From Symbiodinium natans (taxonomy: Eukaryota; Sar; Dinophyceae; Suessiales; Symbiodiniaceae), in the NCBI GenBank assembly GCA_905221605.1, contig CAJNDS010000454.1:64001-128000 (forward strand): 64,000 nucleotides of DNA. Reading direction: 5' to 3'. The notes under the pieces were generated by a model. That model was not told where the DNA came from and did no database searches. It saw only the letters and a program-made list of their open reading frames with translations. Below are positions 42,296 through 52,207 of the stretch, in pieces (positions within the stretch are counted from its first letter, which is position 1; each line of letters starts with the position of its first letter). A program made the translations under genes and the position numbers.

Positions 42296-43165
42296 CTACT
42301 CCGGGAGCTCGATATGGTCCGCCAGCAGCCAATCAGGATCGCTCAGCAATGCAGGCCACACCACATGCTCCGGGTCCTTGCCGATAACCACCTGGCGGAT
42401 TGTGAGGCCGGGGGCCCAGGGGTACTGCGTGCGTCCGTAGCCCTTGAAGGCGGTAAAGTGTGAGTCTTCGGAAAGGGCTTCTGTGACAGGAGGCACGCGA
42501 TGATTGCCCCGCACCGAGTAGCACATCCGAAGGTGGTGCTGAAAGGTCTCTACGTCCTTTCGTCCGCCATAGACTAAAATTCGTGTCTCCCCGCCCGTGG
42601 GGGCTGGCAGCAAAGAAGGCAGCCTAATGGGGCCCATGCAAACACAAGCCCGGAAGGTCGCATGGGCCTCGGAAATTGCAATCTGGTAGGTGATGGTTCC
42701 TCCAGAGCCAAGGCCCATGAGATATGTGGGCAAGGAGATGCGAGGGCTCGCATCACGTTGGACGGCCAGTAGGAGCGGTAGAATTTCCATTGTATACACT
42801 GCCTTGGTCCAGGCAGCACCGTCAGGCAGCATCCAGGCAGGCGGTGAGCCTGCTTGTCCCGCCACAGGCCATGCGCAGGCAATGACGGCCTTTTTGAAAG
42901 CCAGGTTGCTCCACAGATACTCGATGGCCCCTTGCCAAGGCAGTGGGTGCATATTCTCCACATAGAAATGTCCACAACCAGGGAGGAGAAGCACTATCGA
43001 GTTGGCTTCCCCTGCATCCGCACTCGGCCGGGATACAACAAAGGGGAGGGTTGAACTGCCATGGCTCGCCGTAATCCAGGTGTTTTCACGCCCAGCTACG
43101 AGCGGAGGGGCGACCAATGGAGGAGGCTGCAGGTTCTCCAGGCCAAGGGGCTCTTGCAATGCCAT
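42296..43165 (-). CDS. Alpha/beta-hydrolase-like protein, probably lacking the nucleophile
   Basis: 289 codons from the ATG at 43165 (an in-frame stop lies near 43310). The layout follows phospholipase/carboxylesterase and PHB-depolymerase-like hydrolases: VLLLPGCGHFY strand and turn, a W-rich cap (LPWQGAIEYLW, PPAW), PTYLMGLGSGGTITYQ where GLSxGG is expected, ACVCMGP, RILVYGGRKD with a candidate acid, and a late GYGRTQYPWAPGL. In the elbow the usual Ser is Gly, and the only Ser is one position later (GLGSGG), so classical catalysis is doubtful. Decayed tandem copies lie at 29.9-32.3 kb. Function unknown. Confidence 0.5.
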   Translation of the reverse strand: MALQEPLGLENLQPPPLVAPPLVAGRENTWITASHGSSTLPFVVSRPSADAGEANSIVLLLPGCGHFYVENMHPLPWQGAIEYLWSNLAFKKAVIACAWPVAGQAGSPPAWMLPDGAAWTKAVYTMEILPLLLAVQRDASPRISLPTYLMGLGSGGTITYQIAISEAHATFRACVCMGPIRLPSLLPAPTGGETRILVYGGRKDVETFQHHLRMCYSVRGNHRVPPVTEALSEDSHFTAFKGYGRTQYPWAPGLTIRQVVIGKDPEHVVWPALLSDPDWLLADHIELPE

Positions 43166-43463
43166 GGCGAAGAAGAGGCAGCCTACCCAATTGATGGGGC
43201 AAGGTAGAGGAAGACTGGGCAGTCTTGCCTGAGAGCCGTGCCGTCCAGCGCAAAGAATGTCACACAACAACAAGCTTGCTCCCAACTTCCCCTGACTCAG
43301 CTCCCTTCAGTTGGAGACTACATCAGCAGTATAACATGATCAATGGTTACAACTTTCCAAATCGGTCAAGACAACAGCATGACATTACATGAATGCCGCA
43401 TGACCATGGATAACGACCGATGTACTAGGCCGCCGTTTGTTCCGCATTCGCACAAGGTCAGCG

Positions 43464-44156
43464 TTAGATGTCACTATCCGAATGCCGATTGTCCTCAAGC
43501 AGATGCATGGTCTCGTCATCTAAATGCTCGAGAATGTCGGTAGCAATACGTTCATCGAGGAAGCACGCTACCCACTCCAGAATGACAGCATTATCATTGG
43601 GGACAGCATCGGACATCGCTTGCAAAAGCAAATTGACTTTATCGGCAGTGAAACGCCATGCAAGCAAAAGATGCTGCTCCAAATGCGCTTTTATGAGGTA
43701 AATTGGAAAATCTTCCTGGCGATGCACAATGATTGGCCTGGCCCAGGCTAAAAGGGCATTCTGCTGTGGTCCAGGCGGACGTCTGAACATAGCCAGTAAC
43801 GCCCCGTACTCCTGGGCAAGCTCGTTCCTCAAATCCTGCGAAAGATCTCGAAGGTGGTGTGCAAGCCAGGCACGATGACCTCCAACAGAGTGCGCGAGTT
43901 CGGCCGCAGCAACCATGGCGAGGGTCCGTTGATTAGGACGTCCTTGGGCTGCCGAGGCATCGCGGATTCCTTGCAGTACGAGGAGCTTGGTGAGCGATAT
44001 CCAGCCAGCACTACAAGTGTGGCCGTGGCCTTCGAGGATGGGCTCGCTGGAAAAGATCTCCGGGTGTTCGTAAGGGTAGCATCTTTCCCAGTCACTGTCG
44101 CCATCTCCATTGACAGCAGTGTAAAGGCTGCCACCAATGACCAACGAAGCAGCCAT
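43464..44156 (-). CDS. Hypothetical protein, 230 residues
   Basis: A clean ATG-started frame (ATG at 44156) in the same orientation as its neighbours and about 300 bases upstream of the hydrolase-like gene. It is mostly helical and His/Leu-rich in the middle (LIKAHLEQHLLLAWRF), with an acidic end (HLDDETMHLLEDNRHSDSDI). No signal peptide or known motif. Codon composition resembles the other genes of this block. Confidence 0.5.
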   Translation of the reverse strand: MAASLVIGGSLYTAVNGDGDSDWERCYPYEHPEIFSSEPILEGHGHTCSAGWISLTKLLVLQGIRDASAAQGRPNQRTLAMVAAAELAHSVGGHRAWLAHHLRDLSQDLRNELAQEYGALLAMFRRPPGPQQNALLAWARPIIVHRQEDFPIYLIKAHLEQHLLLAWRFTADKVNLLLQAMSDAVPNDNAVILEWVACFLDERIATDILEHLDDETMHLLEDNRHSDSDI

Positions 44157-44326
44157 GCCGGGCAGTTAGTTCGGGGAGGGCAAGCGGGCGCCTGCTCCTG
44201 TGAGCCCTGGCGGCACAGAACAAGGGGGCAAGTTAGCGGGTAAAACCATCACTCCTTTATGTTCGCGGCTGAGAGGGCTATGAGCCACAGGAACAAACTG
44301 TCAATCCATGCGGGGGACTAGGGCGT

Positions 44327-44346
44327 GTGAGTGCGGGCGCACTCAC
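44327..44346 (+). repeat. Hairpin repeat, copy 1
   Basis: GTGAGTGC-GGGC-GCACTCAC: a perfect 8-bp stem with a 4-base loop, inside a longer identical block (CGTGTGAGTG...CACTCACGT) shared with copy 2. Confidence 0.85.
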
Positions 44347-44557
44347 GTACCCAACATCAAATCACTCCCGCACCCACACAAGATTCTCCGCAGGTAATAC
44401 TCGGGAGCAAGGGAGCAACCCGAACGGGAGCTCCTGAGCCGCTTCACCGAGCCCCTGCTCGGAAGTTGCGGTGAGGGGTCACTGCTCGTCAAACTTGTAC
44501 AGAGAACGTAAATGGATCTACTGCCTTGAGAAGAGATGCAGGTTCCTACACCGCCGT

Positions 44558-44577
44558 GTGAGTGCGGGCGCACTCAC
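44558..44577 (+). repeat. Hairpin repeat, copy 2
   Basis: Identical to copy 1 in the same orientation, 231 bases downstream, including the outer CGT and GT. The interval between contains smaller inverted pieces such as ACCGAGCCCCTGCTCGG. Confidence 0.85.
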
Positions 44578-45408
44578 GTGGCATGAGCAACTCAACTGTC
44601 CTCCTCCACTTGCCCAGTGACTGGGGTCCTAGCCTGGCTAGAGGAGGGGAAGAGTATAGCATTGTTTCGCATTCGCGCGACACCCAAGTCCATCAATTCC
44701 GTAACATGAAGCTGCAATTTGAAATGGGTGCAGTTCACACGCACGACGGGCACAACACGCTGTGTACTGGCGAAGGTTGTCGTCGATGTCACAAAACGCC
44801 TGCGCGATGCCCAAGCCCCGATGATACCTCCCCAGCGCCGACAAACAGCAGCCACTCTCGCGGTTTCCCTCAGGGATGGGAGGGCAACCCTATAATTCTC
44901 GACTCCAGGAGCGACGTGAGGGAGGCGAGTATAACAACAACCCCAATTCGACTGTTGTTGCCGCCAGAGGTACACTTGTGGAGGCTCGGAGAGGCCTTCG
45001 CGCGGCTCTAAATTAACCACAGGCTCAAGCACACAGTGCACGCATCAAAGAGGATACAACGCAATGCATCCAATGGGCAGTCGTGAAGGTGTCTATCGCT
45101 GTGCCTGGAGGCGGGCCTACAGTAGGCCGACGTAGGGCTCAACTGCGAGACAATCACAAGCAGCGGTGCAAGACGTTCCATATGGCTTTGAGGGCTGGAT
45201 GCCTCAACCATGTCAGTGATGCCTTCCTGAGGGGAAGGCGGTGGACTACCTCGGATCTACAGAGTTGACCTGAGCCAGCACTGCACAGCACCCATGAAAA
45301 AGTCCCGCCAACACATTCCCTAGAATGCAAAACCGCGAAAGCAGTGTGAAACTGGAGAACGAGACCCTCATGCTTCCAAGGCCAAGCATTAGTGAAGGGG
45401 CGGGGTCC

Positions 45409-46809
45409 CTACTGCATTTTCAGAAGTATGTTTGCATTCGGAGCAAAAGCTCGGAGTACTGCCGACGCAGGACTCGCAACTGCCCCTTGTGAGTCGGCCA
45501 GGACAAAAGATCGACACTCGAGGTGCCCACTGCGTTCTCTCATCGCTTGCACGCATTTGACCATCAACAGGGACACAGGCCAGCTACAAGAAGCCAAAAC
45601 AGGGCAAGGTAGGTCATTCCAATCGCTTGGGTTGAGGAGCTGCAGGTGCCAGGACGGCCAGCCAACAGTGACGGGTGGATGCGCAGCCCTTACAGCCAGG
45701 AGATCATTGTAGGCATATACAGTGAACGGTGTGCCCACCGGCCAATCTACCAGGGCACAGCACGGAGGGACAGGTAGGTGACTAAGTTGCGAAACAGCGA
45801 AGACCCCAAGGAGATCTGGCTGCAGGCGGTTCGGGCACAAAGCACATAAGGCAGGGAAAAGTTGAGTGGTAAGTTGGAGAGTATCCCCTTCAAGAGCTTC
45901 TTGTCGAAAGGGGGCAACGCACCAAACGATTTGAATCATACAACCTTGATGTTGAGTAACGCGCACAAGGGTGAGATTGGCAACAAGGCCAGCATACCTT
46001 ACCCTACAACGAGAAGCTGCTTCACGGACTGACCAAGGGGCAGGCACGTGACGCTGCAAGGTGGACTGTGTGCGAGGCCATAGACTGCCACAGTGGCCCT
46101 CTGCCTGCGGGTGAGGAGAATCCATTTGGGCAGGCCAATGATGCTCATGAGCAAGTCGCCCGCCCAGGAGCTGCCTTGCAGGAGTTTGATTGGCAAAGTC
46201 AGCTGTAAACGGTGAACGCAGTCGGAAGAAGCGGAGGCTCGCGAGTGGGAAGTCTCCAACTGCATGGACGTCGTAAGTGCATTCGTCAAGAGGCGTGACT
46301 CCAAAGAACGCTCCGGCGTGTTCCCCCGTGGGAATCGCAAAGAAGGGCATTCCCCTCAGACCTTCCAAGAGAAGTCGGAACCAGTGCGAATTAACTGATG
46401 CAAGACAGGCCACAGACTGGATAGCCAATTGGCACCAATGAAGCATGTGCCAATGAAAGTCTAAGCCGTCCGAGACCTGGCCGATCTTTATTTCTTGTCT
46501 TATGCTCCAACTAAGCCAAGCCTGGAAGGCATCAGCGGCATTTTCAGTGCCATGAACACTCTGCAATGGCAGGGCAAGAACAACCTTGATGTTGCAGAGA
46601 TCCACAAGAAGGCGTTGCGCGACTGACGATGTCAGTCTTTGCACAGGGTCCTCTCCACCTCCGCAAAGAGGAATTAGAGGGTCATTGCCTAGGACCAGCG
46701 TCAAGGCCACGGGGGACAAATCCAAGGACAGAGCTTGCGGCAGAGCAAGAGTACGGGCGTACTCAAGCTGCCTTGGGTCGCTGTCAAGGCAATCTTCCTC
46801 TGTTGACAT
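45409..46809 (-). CDS. Hypothetical protein, 466 residues
   Basis: ATG at 46809, uninterrupted to 45409. No recognisable catalytic motif. Trp/Cys/His-rich middle (DFHWHMLHWCQLAIQSVACL), then WSVREAASRCRVRYAG. The C-terminus AMRERSGHLECRSFVLADSQ is closely matched by a second fragment just upstream of the gene (46885-47166). Same orientation as the helicase polyprotein block and probably part of the same accessory unit. Confidence 0.5.
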   Translation of the reverse strand: MSTEEDCLDSDPRQLEYARTLALPQALSLDLSPVALTLVLGNDPLIPLCGGGEDPVQRLTSSVAQRLLVDLCNIKVVLALPLQSVHGTENAADAFQAWLSWSIRQEIKIGQVSDGLDFHWHMLHWCQLAIQSVACLASVNSHWFRLLLEGLRGMPFFAIPTGEHAGAFFGVTPLDECTYDVHAVGDFPLASLRFFRLRSPFTADFANQTPARQLLGGRLAHEHHWPAQMDSPHPQAEGHCGSLWPRTQSTLQRHVPAPWSVREAASRCRVRYAGLVANLTLVRVTQHQGCMIQIVWCVAPFRQEALEGDTLQLTTQLFPALCALCPNRLQPDLLGVFAVSQLSHLPVPPCCALVDWPVGTPFTVYAYNDLLAVRAAHPPVTVGWPSWHLQLLNPSDWNDLPCPVLASCSWPVSLLMVKCVQAMRERSGHLECRSFVLADSQGAVASPASAVLRAFAPNANILLKMQ

Positions 46810-46884
46810 GCTCAAGTTGGGCCGCAAGGCAACGAGTCGTATAGTGTGGCGGCAGGAAAGTGACGTCGCGGGGCAGCCTCAGAC

Positions 46885-47166
46885 TCAAAGCACTACTACG
46901 CTAGTGTGAGCCAAAAGGCGGCAAGAAGGCGTTACCAATGCAGCAGAGCCAGCCGTCTTAGCATCAAAGTAGGCTGTGGGAGGCGGAGACCAATCTAAAC
47001 AGGTGACCTTCGAAGGTGAGGCACTTGTACTTAAGAAGCACCCTCGCATCCTCATGGAACGCTGTTTGGATTTTGGTGCACGTGTCCGCAACAAAGCCCT
47101 GTTCATCGCAAAGTACGAAAGCCCGACTTTCAAGGTAACCACTCCGTTGCCGCATGTGTTGCACAA
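46885..47166 (-). pseudogene. Duplicated C-terminal fragment of the neighbouring hypothetical gene
   Basis: The frame 47164-46964 reads HMRQRSGYLESRAFVLCDEQ and GFVADTC, matching AMRERSGHLECRSFVLADSQ and GAVASPA at the end of the 45409-46809 protein. Beyond that the fragment diverges. It looks like the 3' end of another, mostly lost, copy standing head-to-tail with the intact gene. Confidence 0.55.
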
Positions 47167-48196
47167 TTAGTATTTGCCAAAGAACAGGCGGCGTTCAACA
47201 GCATAGCTGCGCTTTTTACAGCTACCGTGTACCGCCCCCTTGCCAAACTACCCGAACCTGCCGGATTGGCGCGAGTTTTTTGATGAGGCAGGACTCACAC
47301 GGTAGAATGACTACACAGGTTCGCTCACGGTCTCCCCCCGCTGTGCAAGTATCAGGCCGCGCGCAGCGCGGAGCTCGGAGCAGCTACGGCCCCCAAGGCT
47401 GCTTGACGGTCTGCAGCCAACCGCGCGTCAAGTGTGAGTGTCAAGGGGCCTTAACTAAGAGCCCCGCGCAGCGGCCGATTTTTTTGGAGAGCACAATGAG
47501 CAGGTTTACCCCGTGACTACACCTGATGCGGGACCCACAGCAAAGTGTTCGTCGCGAGTAAGGCTTAAGCCTCCTCTGTGGGCTGTTCTTCCGACTGTAC
47601 ATCGAGCCAGACAAGCAAACACCCGAAAGAGCCTTAGCTGCAGGCTGCCAGTAAGCAGTTGCTCCCTGAACTCTGGCGGTTCCTGCCGGTAAGCAGTTAC
47701 CCCAGAAGATTAGGGACTAAAGCTCTCCTGCCGGCCCGGGAAGCTAGCAGAGGGTCGAAGGCACCAAAAAGACCTCGCCTTGCTAAAGCTTTCCAGGCGG
47801 CCAGCAAGCAAACGGGCCATTGCAAACTGACCGGCCAGGGACGCAGTCTGTAGCGACGTCTGGGGGCACTGCTAATCTCCGGGAGAGAAGCAGGCAGCAA
47901 ACCCCTTCAACTACCGACGGTCTTCCCTGCGTACGAGTTGACCGTTTTCCCCGGCCTCGCCCCTCACTGTTAGCCACCCAGTGAGCACAGATCCCTGTCA
48001 GGTCTGTGACAAAACTGCTGCTCACCACGGGCTCCGGAGAACGCAGGGTGTAGCAACAGCAAGCTGCCAAGGAGAAGCTGCAGTAACAGCCCCCCTAAAC
48101 CTGCCCCTGCCAGTAGGCCGAACCACCCGGCAAGGAAGCAGGCCACAAACGCGATAGGCTTCACTACCCTAAACCCACCCGTGGGACGTGCAAATG
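47167..48196. other. No gene seen
   Basis: G/C-rich sequence with a short direct repeat (GTAAGCAGTT at about 47650 and 47690). No coherent frame. It ends at the left edge of the large inverted repeat. Confidence 0.5.
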
Positions 48197-48242
48197 GTGA
48201 GAATAATATAGAAAGTAGGCTTATGGGGGGGTTTTTTTTGGA

Positions 48243-48640
48243 GCCAAAAAACGCTCCAAAACGCTCCAAAATGGCTCTTTGAGTGAGAGATGTGTGAGGA
48301 GGAGGTGTTCATTGCTGAAAAAACGCTCAACTTGGCTCCAAAACCACCACCTTCAACCTGAGTAAGAAGAAGGTGTTCATTGCAAAAAAAAGCCCTCAAC
48401 TTGGCTCCAAAAACAGCACCTTCAACCCGAGCAGGCTTATGGGTTTTTTAAGCCAAAAAAACGCTCAAAAACGTTTCCTTCGACCGAAGCAAAATCGCAG
48501 CGCATGTTTTTTTGGTGGAAAAAACGCTCAACTTGGCTCCAAAACAGCACCTTCAACCTGAGTAAGTCTGCAGGGATGTGTGTTTTAACGTGGAAAAACG
48601 CTCAACTTCGCTGCAAAACAGCTCCTTCAACGGCCCATTA
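48243..48640. repeat. ~66-bp tandem units, left arm
   Basis: Five to six degenerate copies of a unit containing AACGCTCAACTTGGCTCCAA and CACCTTCAACCTGAGTAAG. The mirrored array is at about 58735-59090. Confidence 0.8.
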
Positions 48641-48735
48641 ATAACTCAATAATGACTCAATAATGACTCAATATTGATTCAATAATGATTCAAGATGACT
48701 CAATCATGACTCAAAATGATTCAATAATGACACAA
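48640..48735. repeat. 13-bp A/T-rich tandem units
   Basis: Copies of AATAATGACTCAAT with small changes; mirrored at 58640-58735. Confidence 0.8.
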
Positions 48736-48739
48736 CAAT

Positions 48740-49430
48740 GCGGGGTGGCAGTGAGTGGGGGCAGCAGTGGCAGGGCAGCAGCAACAGCGTTGTGTTGTGA
48801 CCGTGTCCGCATTGCAACCGCGTTGTAATCGTGTTGTGACCGCGTTGTGACCGCGTTGTGACCGCGTTGTGACCGCATTGCAGGCAATGGCAAGGCAGCA
48901 GTGGCATGGCAGGGCGGAGGCAGGGCAGCAGTTGCGGAGTGGCAGGGCAGCAGTGCAGAGTGGGGGTGGTTGGGCAGCAGTGGCAGGGCAGCAGTGGCAG
49001 GGCAGGCGGAGTGGCATGGCAGCAGCAGCGCAGGTTGGCAAGGGCGTGGCAGGGCAGCAGTGGCAGGGCAGTGTGGCGGAGTGGCAGGGCAGTGGCAGGC
49101 AGCACTGGCAGGGCAGCAGTGTGGCGGAGTGGCAGGGCAGCAGTGCAGGGTGGCACGCTTAGTGGCCTTCACTACCCTCCCTTCCTCTAGCAGGGACCCT
49201 TAGAGGCCCTTCACTCCCTCAAAACCTTCAGCAACGAGCCTTACAGGCCCTGCAATGCTCTCTAAACCTCCAGCAGGGAGCCCTTCACTCCCTCAAGCTG
49301 TGACCACGTTGTGTTGTGACCGCGTTGTTTCCGCGTTGTGACCACGTTGTGTTGTGACCGCGTTGTGACCGTAGTGACCGCGTTGTGACCGCGTTGTGAC
49401 CGTGTTGTGACCGCGTCGTGATTTGCCACT
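48740..49430. repeat. Interleaved minisatellites, left arm only in expanded form
   Basis: Two families: GTTGTGACCGC (11 bp) at about 48786-48880 and 49300-49430, and GGCAGGGCAGCAGT-like units at 48740-49160. A second GGCAGGGCAGCAGT block runs from 49530 to 49690. The right arm keeps only about 130 bases of related sequence (58500-58640). Confidence 0.8.
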
Positions 49431-49709
49431 CTTCGCGACGCTGCAACGATGCTGATCAGGCGGGATGGTGGCAGAACAAACAGACAGGGCAGTGCGAGTG
49501 GCCAGGCGGGAGTGCAGAGCAGCAGCAGTGGCCAAGCAGCAGTGGCTGTGGGCAGGGCTGGCAGGGCAGCAGAGGAGTGGCAGGGCAGCTGTGCAGAGTG
49601 GGCAGGGCATGGCAGCAGTGGCAGGGCAGTTAAGGACAGGAGTGGCAGTGCAGCAGTGGCAGCAGTGGAAGGGCAGCAGTGGCAAGGCAGGGTTGTCAAT
49701 AGGTTGCAA

Positions 49710-49850
49710 TTGGGTCGCCACAGGGTCGCCACAGGGTCGCCACTGAGTCGCCACTGAATCGCCACTATGATTCCGCGGTTCGCTCGGCTTGATTCCGGGG
49801 TTCGCTCGGTTTGATTCCGGGGCTCACTCGGTTTGATTCCGGGGCTTGCC
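49710..49850. repeat. Short tandem repeats (GGGTCGCCACA and GATTCCGGGG families)
   Basis: Five 13-base units of the GGGTCGCCACA type, then four ~27-base units starting GATTCCG(C/G)GG and containing GCTCGGTTT. Partly kept in the right arm near 58400-58520. Confidence 0.8.
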
Positions 49851-51534
49851 GATCGCCTGCGTCGCTGAGTGCATCGTTCTCAGGGTGAGGGACCAGCTCG
49901 ACGAGGAATTGGAAAACCTGTGTCAGCAACGTGTTGTTGTGTTCTTCACGCCGTGTGGTTTGCAGTGCTTTTACGATTCGCCTCTGTTCGTCGTGATGCT
50001 GCTGTAACGGTCACTACGTGTCAAACAAGCTCGATTGCAAGATCCGTGCGTTACGACGGAAGATGTGAGGCGCGGGATCCATCGGGCGGATGCGTGTCAC
50101 AGCGTAAAAAGTTCTATCTTGTGTTTCTAATCCTATTCAAAATCTGTATTCTCAGATTTGATGTTTCAGTTTTGTTTGCTAGTTTTGTTGCGGCTAACTG
50201 CTGGTTAGCCTCAATGCCGTTGAGTGGCGAATCCTTCCTGTTTTGCTCGCGGTCGCTTGCCTCCGGTCGCCGTAGCTGTCTGTGTGAGACACTGATCAGT
50301 GACAAGGGCCATAGCGATGAGTGGTGTCAGACTGCAGTGCAAAGGAGTGCGCCCTTCATCGCTGACGCTGCACCCGCTTATCTTTCAGCAGCGGCCTATG
50401 TTTCCTTGCGCGTGCGAAAGGCTCAAGACAACAAAGGATGCAGATTGTTTAAGCAGCCAGCTGGACAAGCAGGCTAACATAGAACTGGTGTGGCCTCGAA
50501 GTAGAGATCGTTCACTATTTGCTGCACGTACGAAGCACGTCACTTGCAAACATGGCCACACCGACGATTTGCATCATGCACGTCGCAAGGTTGACGAGTC
50601 AAACCCAGAGCCCGCACGCACAGCTGCGAGCACGGACTCTCCAATTTCATTCACGATTCAGCCAGAAAAATCATGCTAACAAGTAAGACTCAAAGTTGAA
50701 GTACTGGCGGAGCAAAGCAATGCAAGCGCTCTTCCCCCAGCTTTCTTCAAATGGATTGATCGCGTCTATGCACTTAAGCACGACTAAGAGCGCCTCTGTG
50801 AAACTGCTTCTGACCAGCACTGGCATCTGTGTCGCTGGTCCTGTACCCGTTGCACGCCCCGCTTGACTTGAAAACTTGAACGCCGTAGCCTGCTCAAAGA
50901 ATGTGAGCGTTGAACTGCTGTCTGCTAATCCTGGAAGTCAAGCAAAGCCGCAGCGCAAAAAAACGTCAGTGATGCTTGCTACCTCAGAGCCGAGAAGCTC
51001 ACACAACAAGGACGGATGCAAGTTCGCAGCGCTCAAACTCCGGCGCTGAGGCACACGCGCGCAACTTATACGTCGTCCGCTGGTGGCAGCGCGAACCCAT
51101 AGCAATTTGCCCTGCGAGCGGGGCGGCGGCAAAACCCCTAAGCTGAAAAGGCGTCGAAACCAAGCGCTGGGCTCAGTTGTGTCTCGCAGTCTTGCTGACA
51201 TCGTGTCTTCCTTCACCCAGTCCTTGTCCTGCGAAGTCACGCTGAGACGCGGCACAGGGAGGGCTAGGGGAGACATGAAAAGTCCTCCTTCTGGCTGTAA
51301 ATGCCGATCTTGGACGCTTGATACGGAGACAAGGAAGGGTCGATTGCCTGCAGCGATAAACAAAGGATTCTGGACAGTTCCTTCTCCGCTTTCATTGCCT
51401 GATTTCATGGGTTGCGAGAGGTGCAAACATGGACACTCTAAACTTCACTGTTTTCATCGCGCATCTGCAAACAACTCCAAAGACAGGACGAGCTAAATCC
51501 ACGTGCAAAATCCAAGCGCAGGGCCTTCTTCAAG

Positions 51535-51837
51535 TCATCCACCTTTTTTCAAAAGCGTGGAGAACCGCTCGTAAATACAGAAATGAACCTCAGGCAATCG
51601 AGTGAATGGAACTAAGGTCGCGGCGATAGACAAGGTTCCTTTCACTTGGAACGCATTGCCCGTCGGCTCGAGCTCCTTGCCGTCATCGAACTTCAGTTGT
51701 GGGTCGGCAACTTTTTTCAACAGAGATGCGAACAAATTCAGCCACCCGTCTTGGAGAATGCACTGCTTGCAACGTGGACATGATTTGTTTGCATCGGAAT
51801 CCTCCTCGGGCCTCAGCTTTCCTGTGACCGTCCGATC
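51535..51837 (-). CDS. Probable downstream exon of the secreted Cys-rich gene
   Basis: Follows an acceptor GACTTGCAG (AG at 51839-51838). It reads DRTVTGKLRPEEDSDANKSC, then PRCKQCILQDGWLNLFASLL and EVHFCIYERFSTLLKK. CPRCKQC echoes CPRCNAS near the N-terminus of the ORF at 52208-53548, so the two may be one gene. After an A6 run near 51545 another frame (KKVDDLKKALRLDFARGF) takes over the coding sense. Most of this exon is missing from the right arm of the inverted repeat. Confidence 0.45.
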   Translation of the reverse strand, partial: DRTVTGKLRPEEDSDANKSCPRCKQCILQDGWLNLFASLLKKVADPQLKFDDGKELEPTGNAFQVKGTLSIAATLVPFTRLPEVHFCIYERFSTLLKKGG

Positions 51838-52207
51838 CTGCAAGTCGAGCGGGTCAAAACTTCGGCAGACGTGAACCGACAGCAAACTGAAACTCCAGCA
51901 AGAAACAGCCAAAACTCCCAGCCCCGAACCGCTTCCCGAAGCCCCTCCCCTGTCCACGAACGGACGTGTGCCCCCAATCTCCGCCCCCTGCCGACAACGG
52001 TGCGCCGGGCGAGCGTCCAAACAGCCGTGCCCCAACCCAGGATTCAGCTACTGAATGCTACTGATGCAGTCAACGATTGCTTGCGCTCCAATCACCGGCA
52101 TTTGCTCTCAGACAGCACAGTCCTTGCGGATCAGCTCCCGCACCCAGACGGATGAGATTGAGGTCGCGCCTGCAGAGCTTCGCAGAACACCAAAAGCTTG
52201 TATCTCG

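Larger units (their letters stand above)
44157..45408. other. Intergenic, with two hairpin copies
   Basis: Minus-strand frames at 44592-45041 and 44638-44844 overlap each other in different frames and neither is clearly coding. The stretch holds the paired hairpin repeats listed separately. Confidence 0.4.
48197..52203 (+). repeat. Left arm of large inverted repeat
   Basis: About 4.0 kb, matching the reverse complement of 56372-59135. Sampled stretches of the unique part (for example 50041-50160 against 58190-58075) differ at about 2 percent. The arm includes minisatellites (48.2-49.85 kb) that are much longer here than in the right arm, a central unique part (49.87-51.54 kb), a 310-bp stretch absent from the right arm (about 51540-51850), and a final part that diverges toward the spacer. 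Open frames in the arm (for example 49869-50477 plus, 202 codons) start at non-ATG codons and are not called as genes. Confidence 0.85.

Noticed and set aside
48262-48282. AGCCATTTTGG match to the spliced leader inside the left repeat arm
   Set aside because: Only 11 bases match, and it lies within a tandem unit rich in TTTTGGAGC, so chance similarity is enough.
49869-50477. 202-codon ORF conserved in both arms of the inverted repeat
   Set aside because: It begins at a non-ATG codon, and conservation follows from the arms being recent copies; opposite-strand frames are equally conserved.
51083-51496. 137-codon ORF conserved in both arms
   Set aside because: GTG start, basic low-complexity composition, and an equally long frame on the opposite strand.
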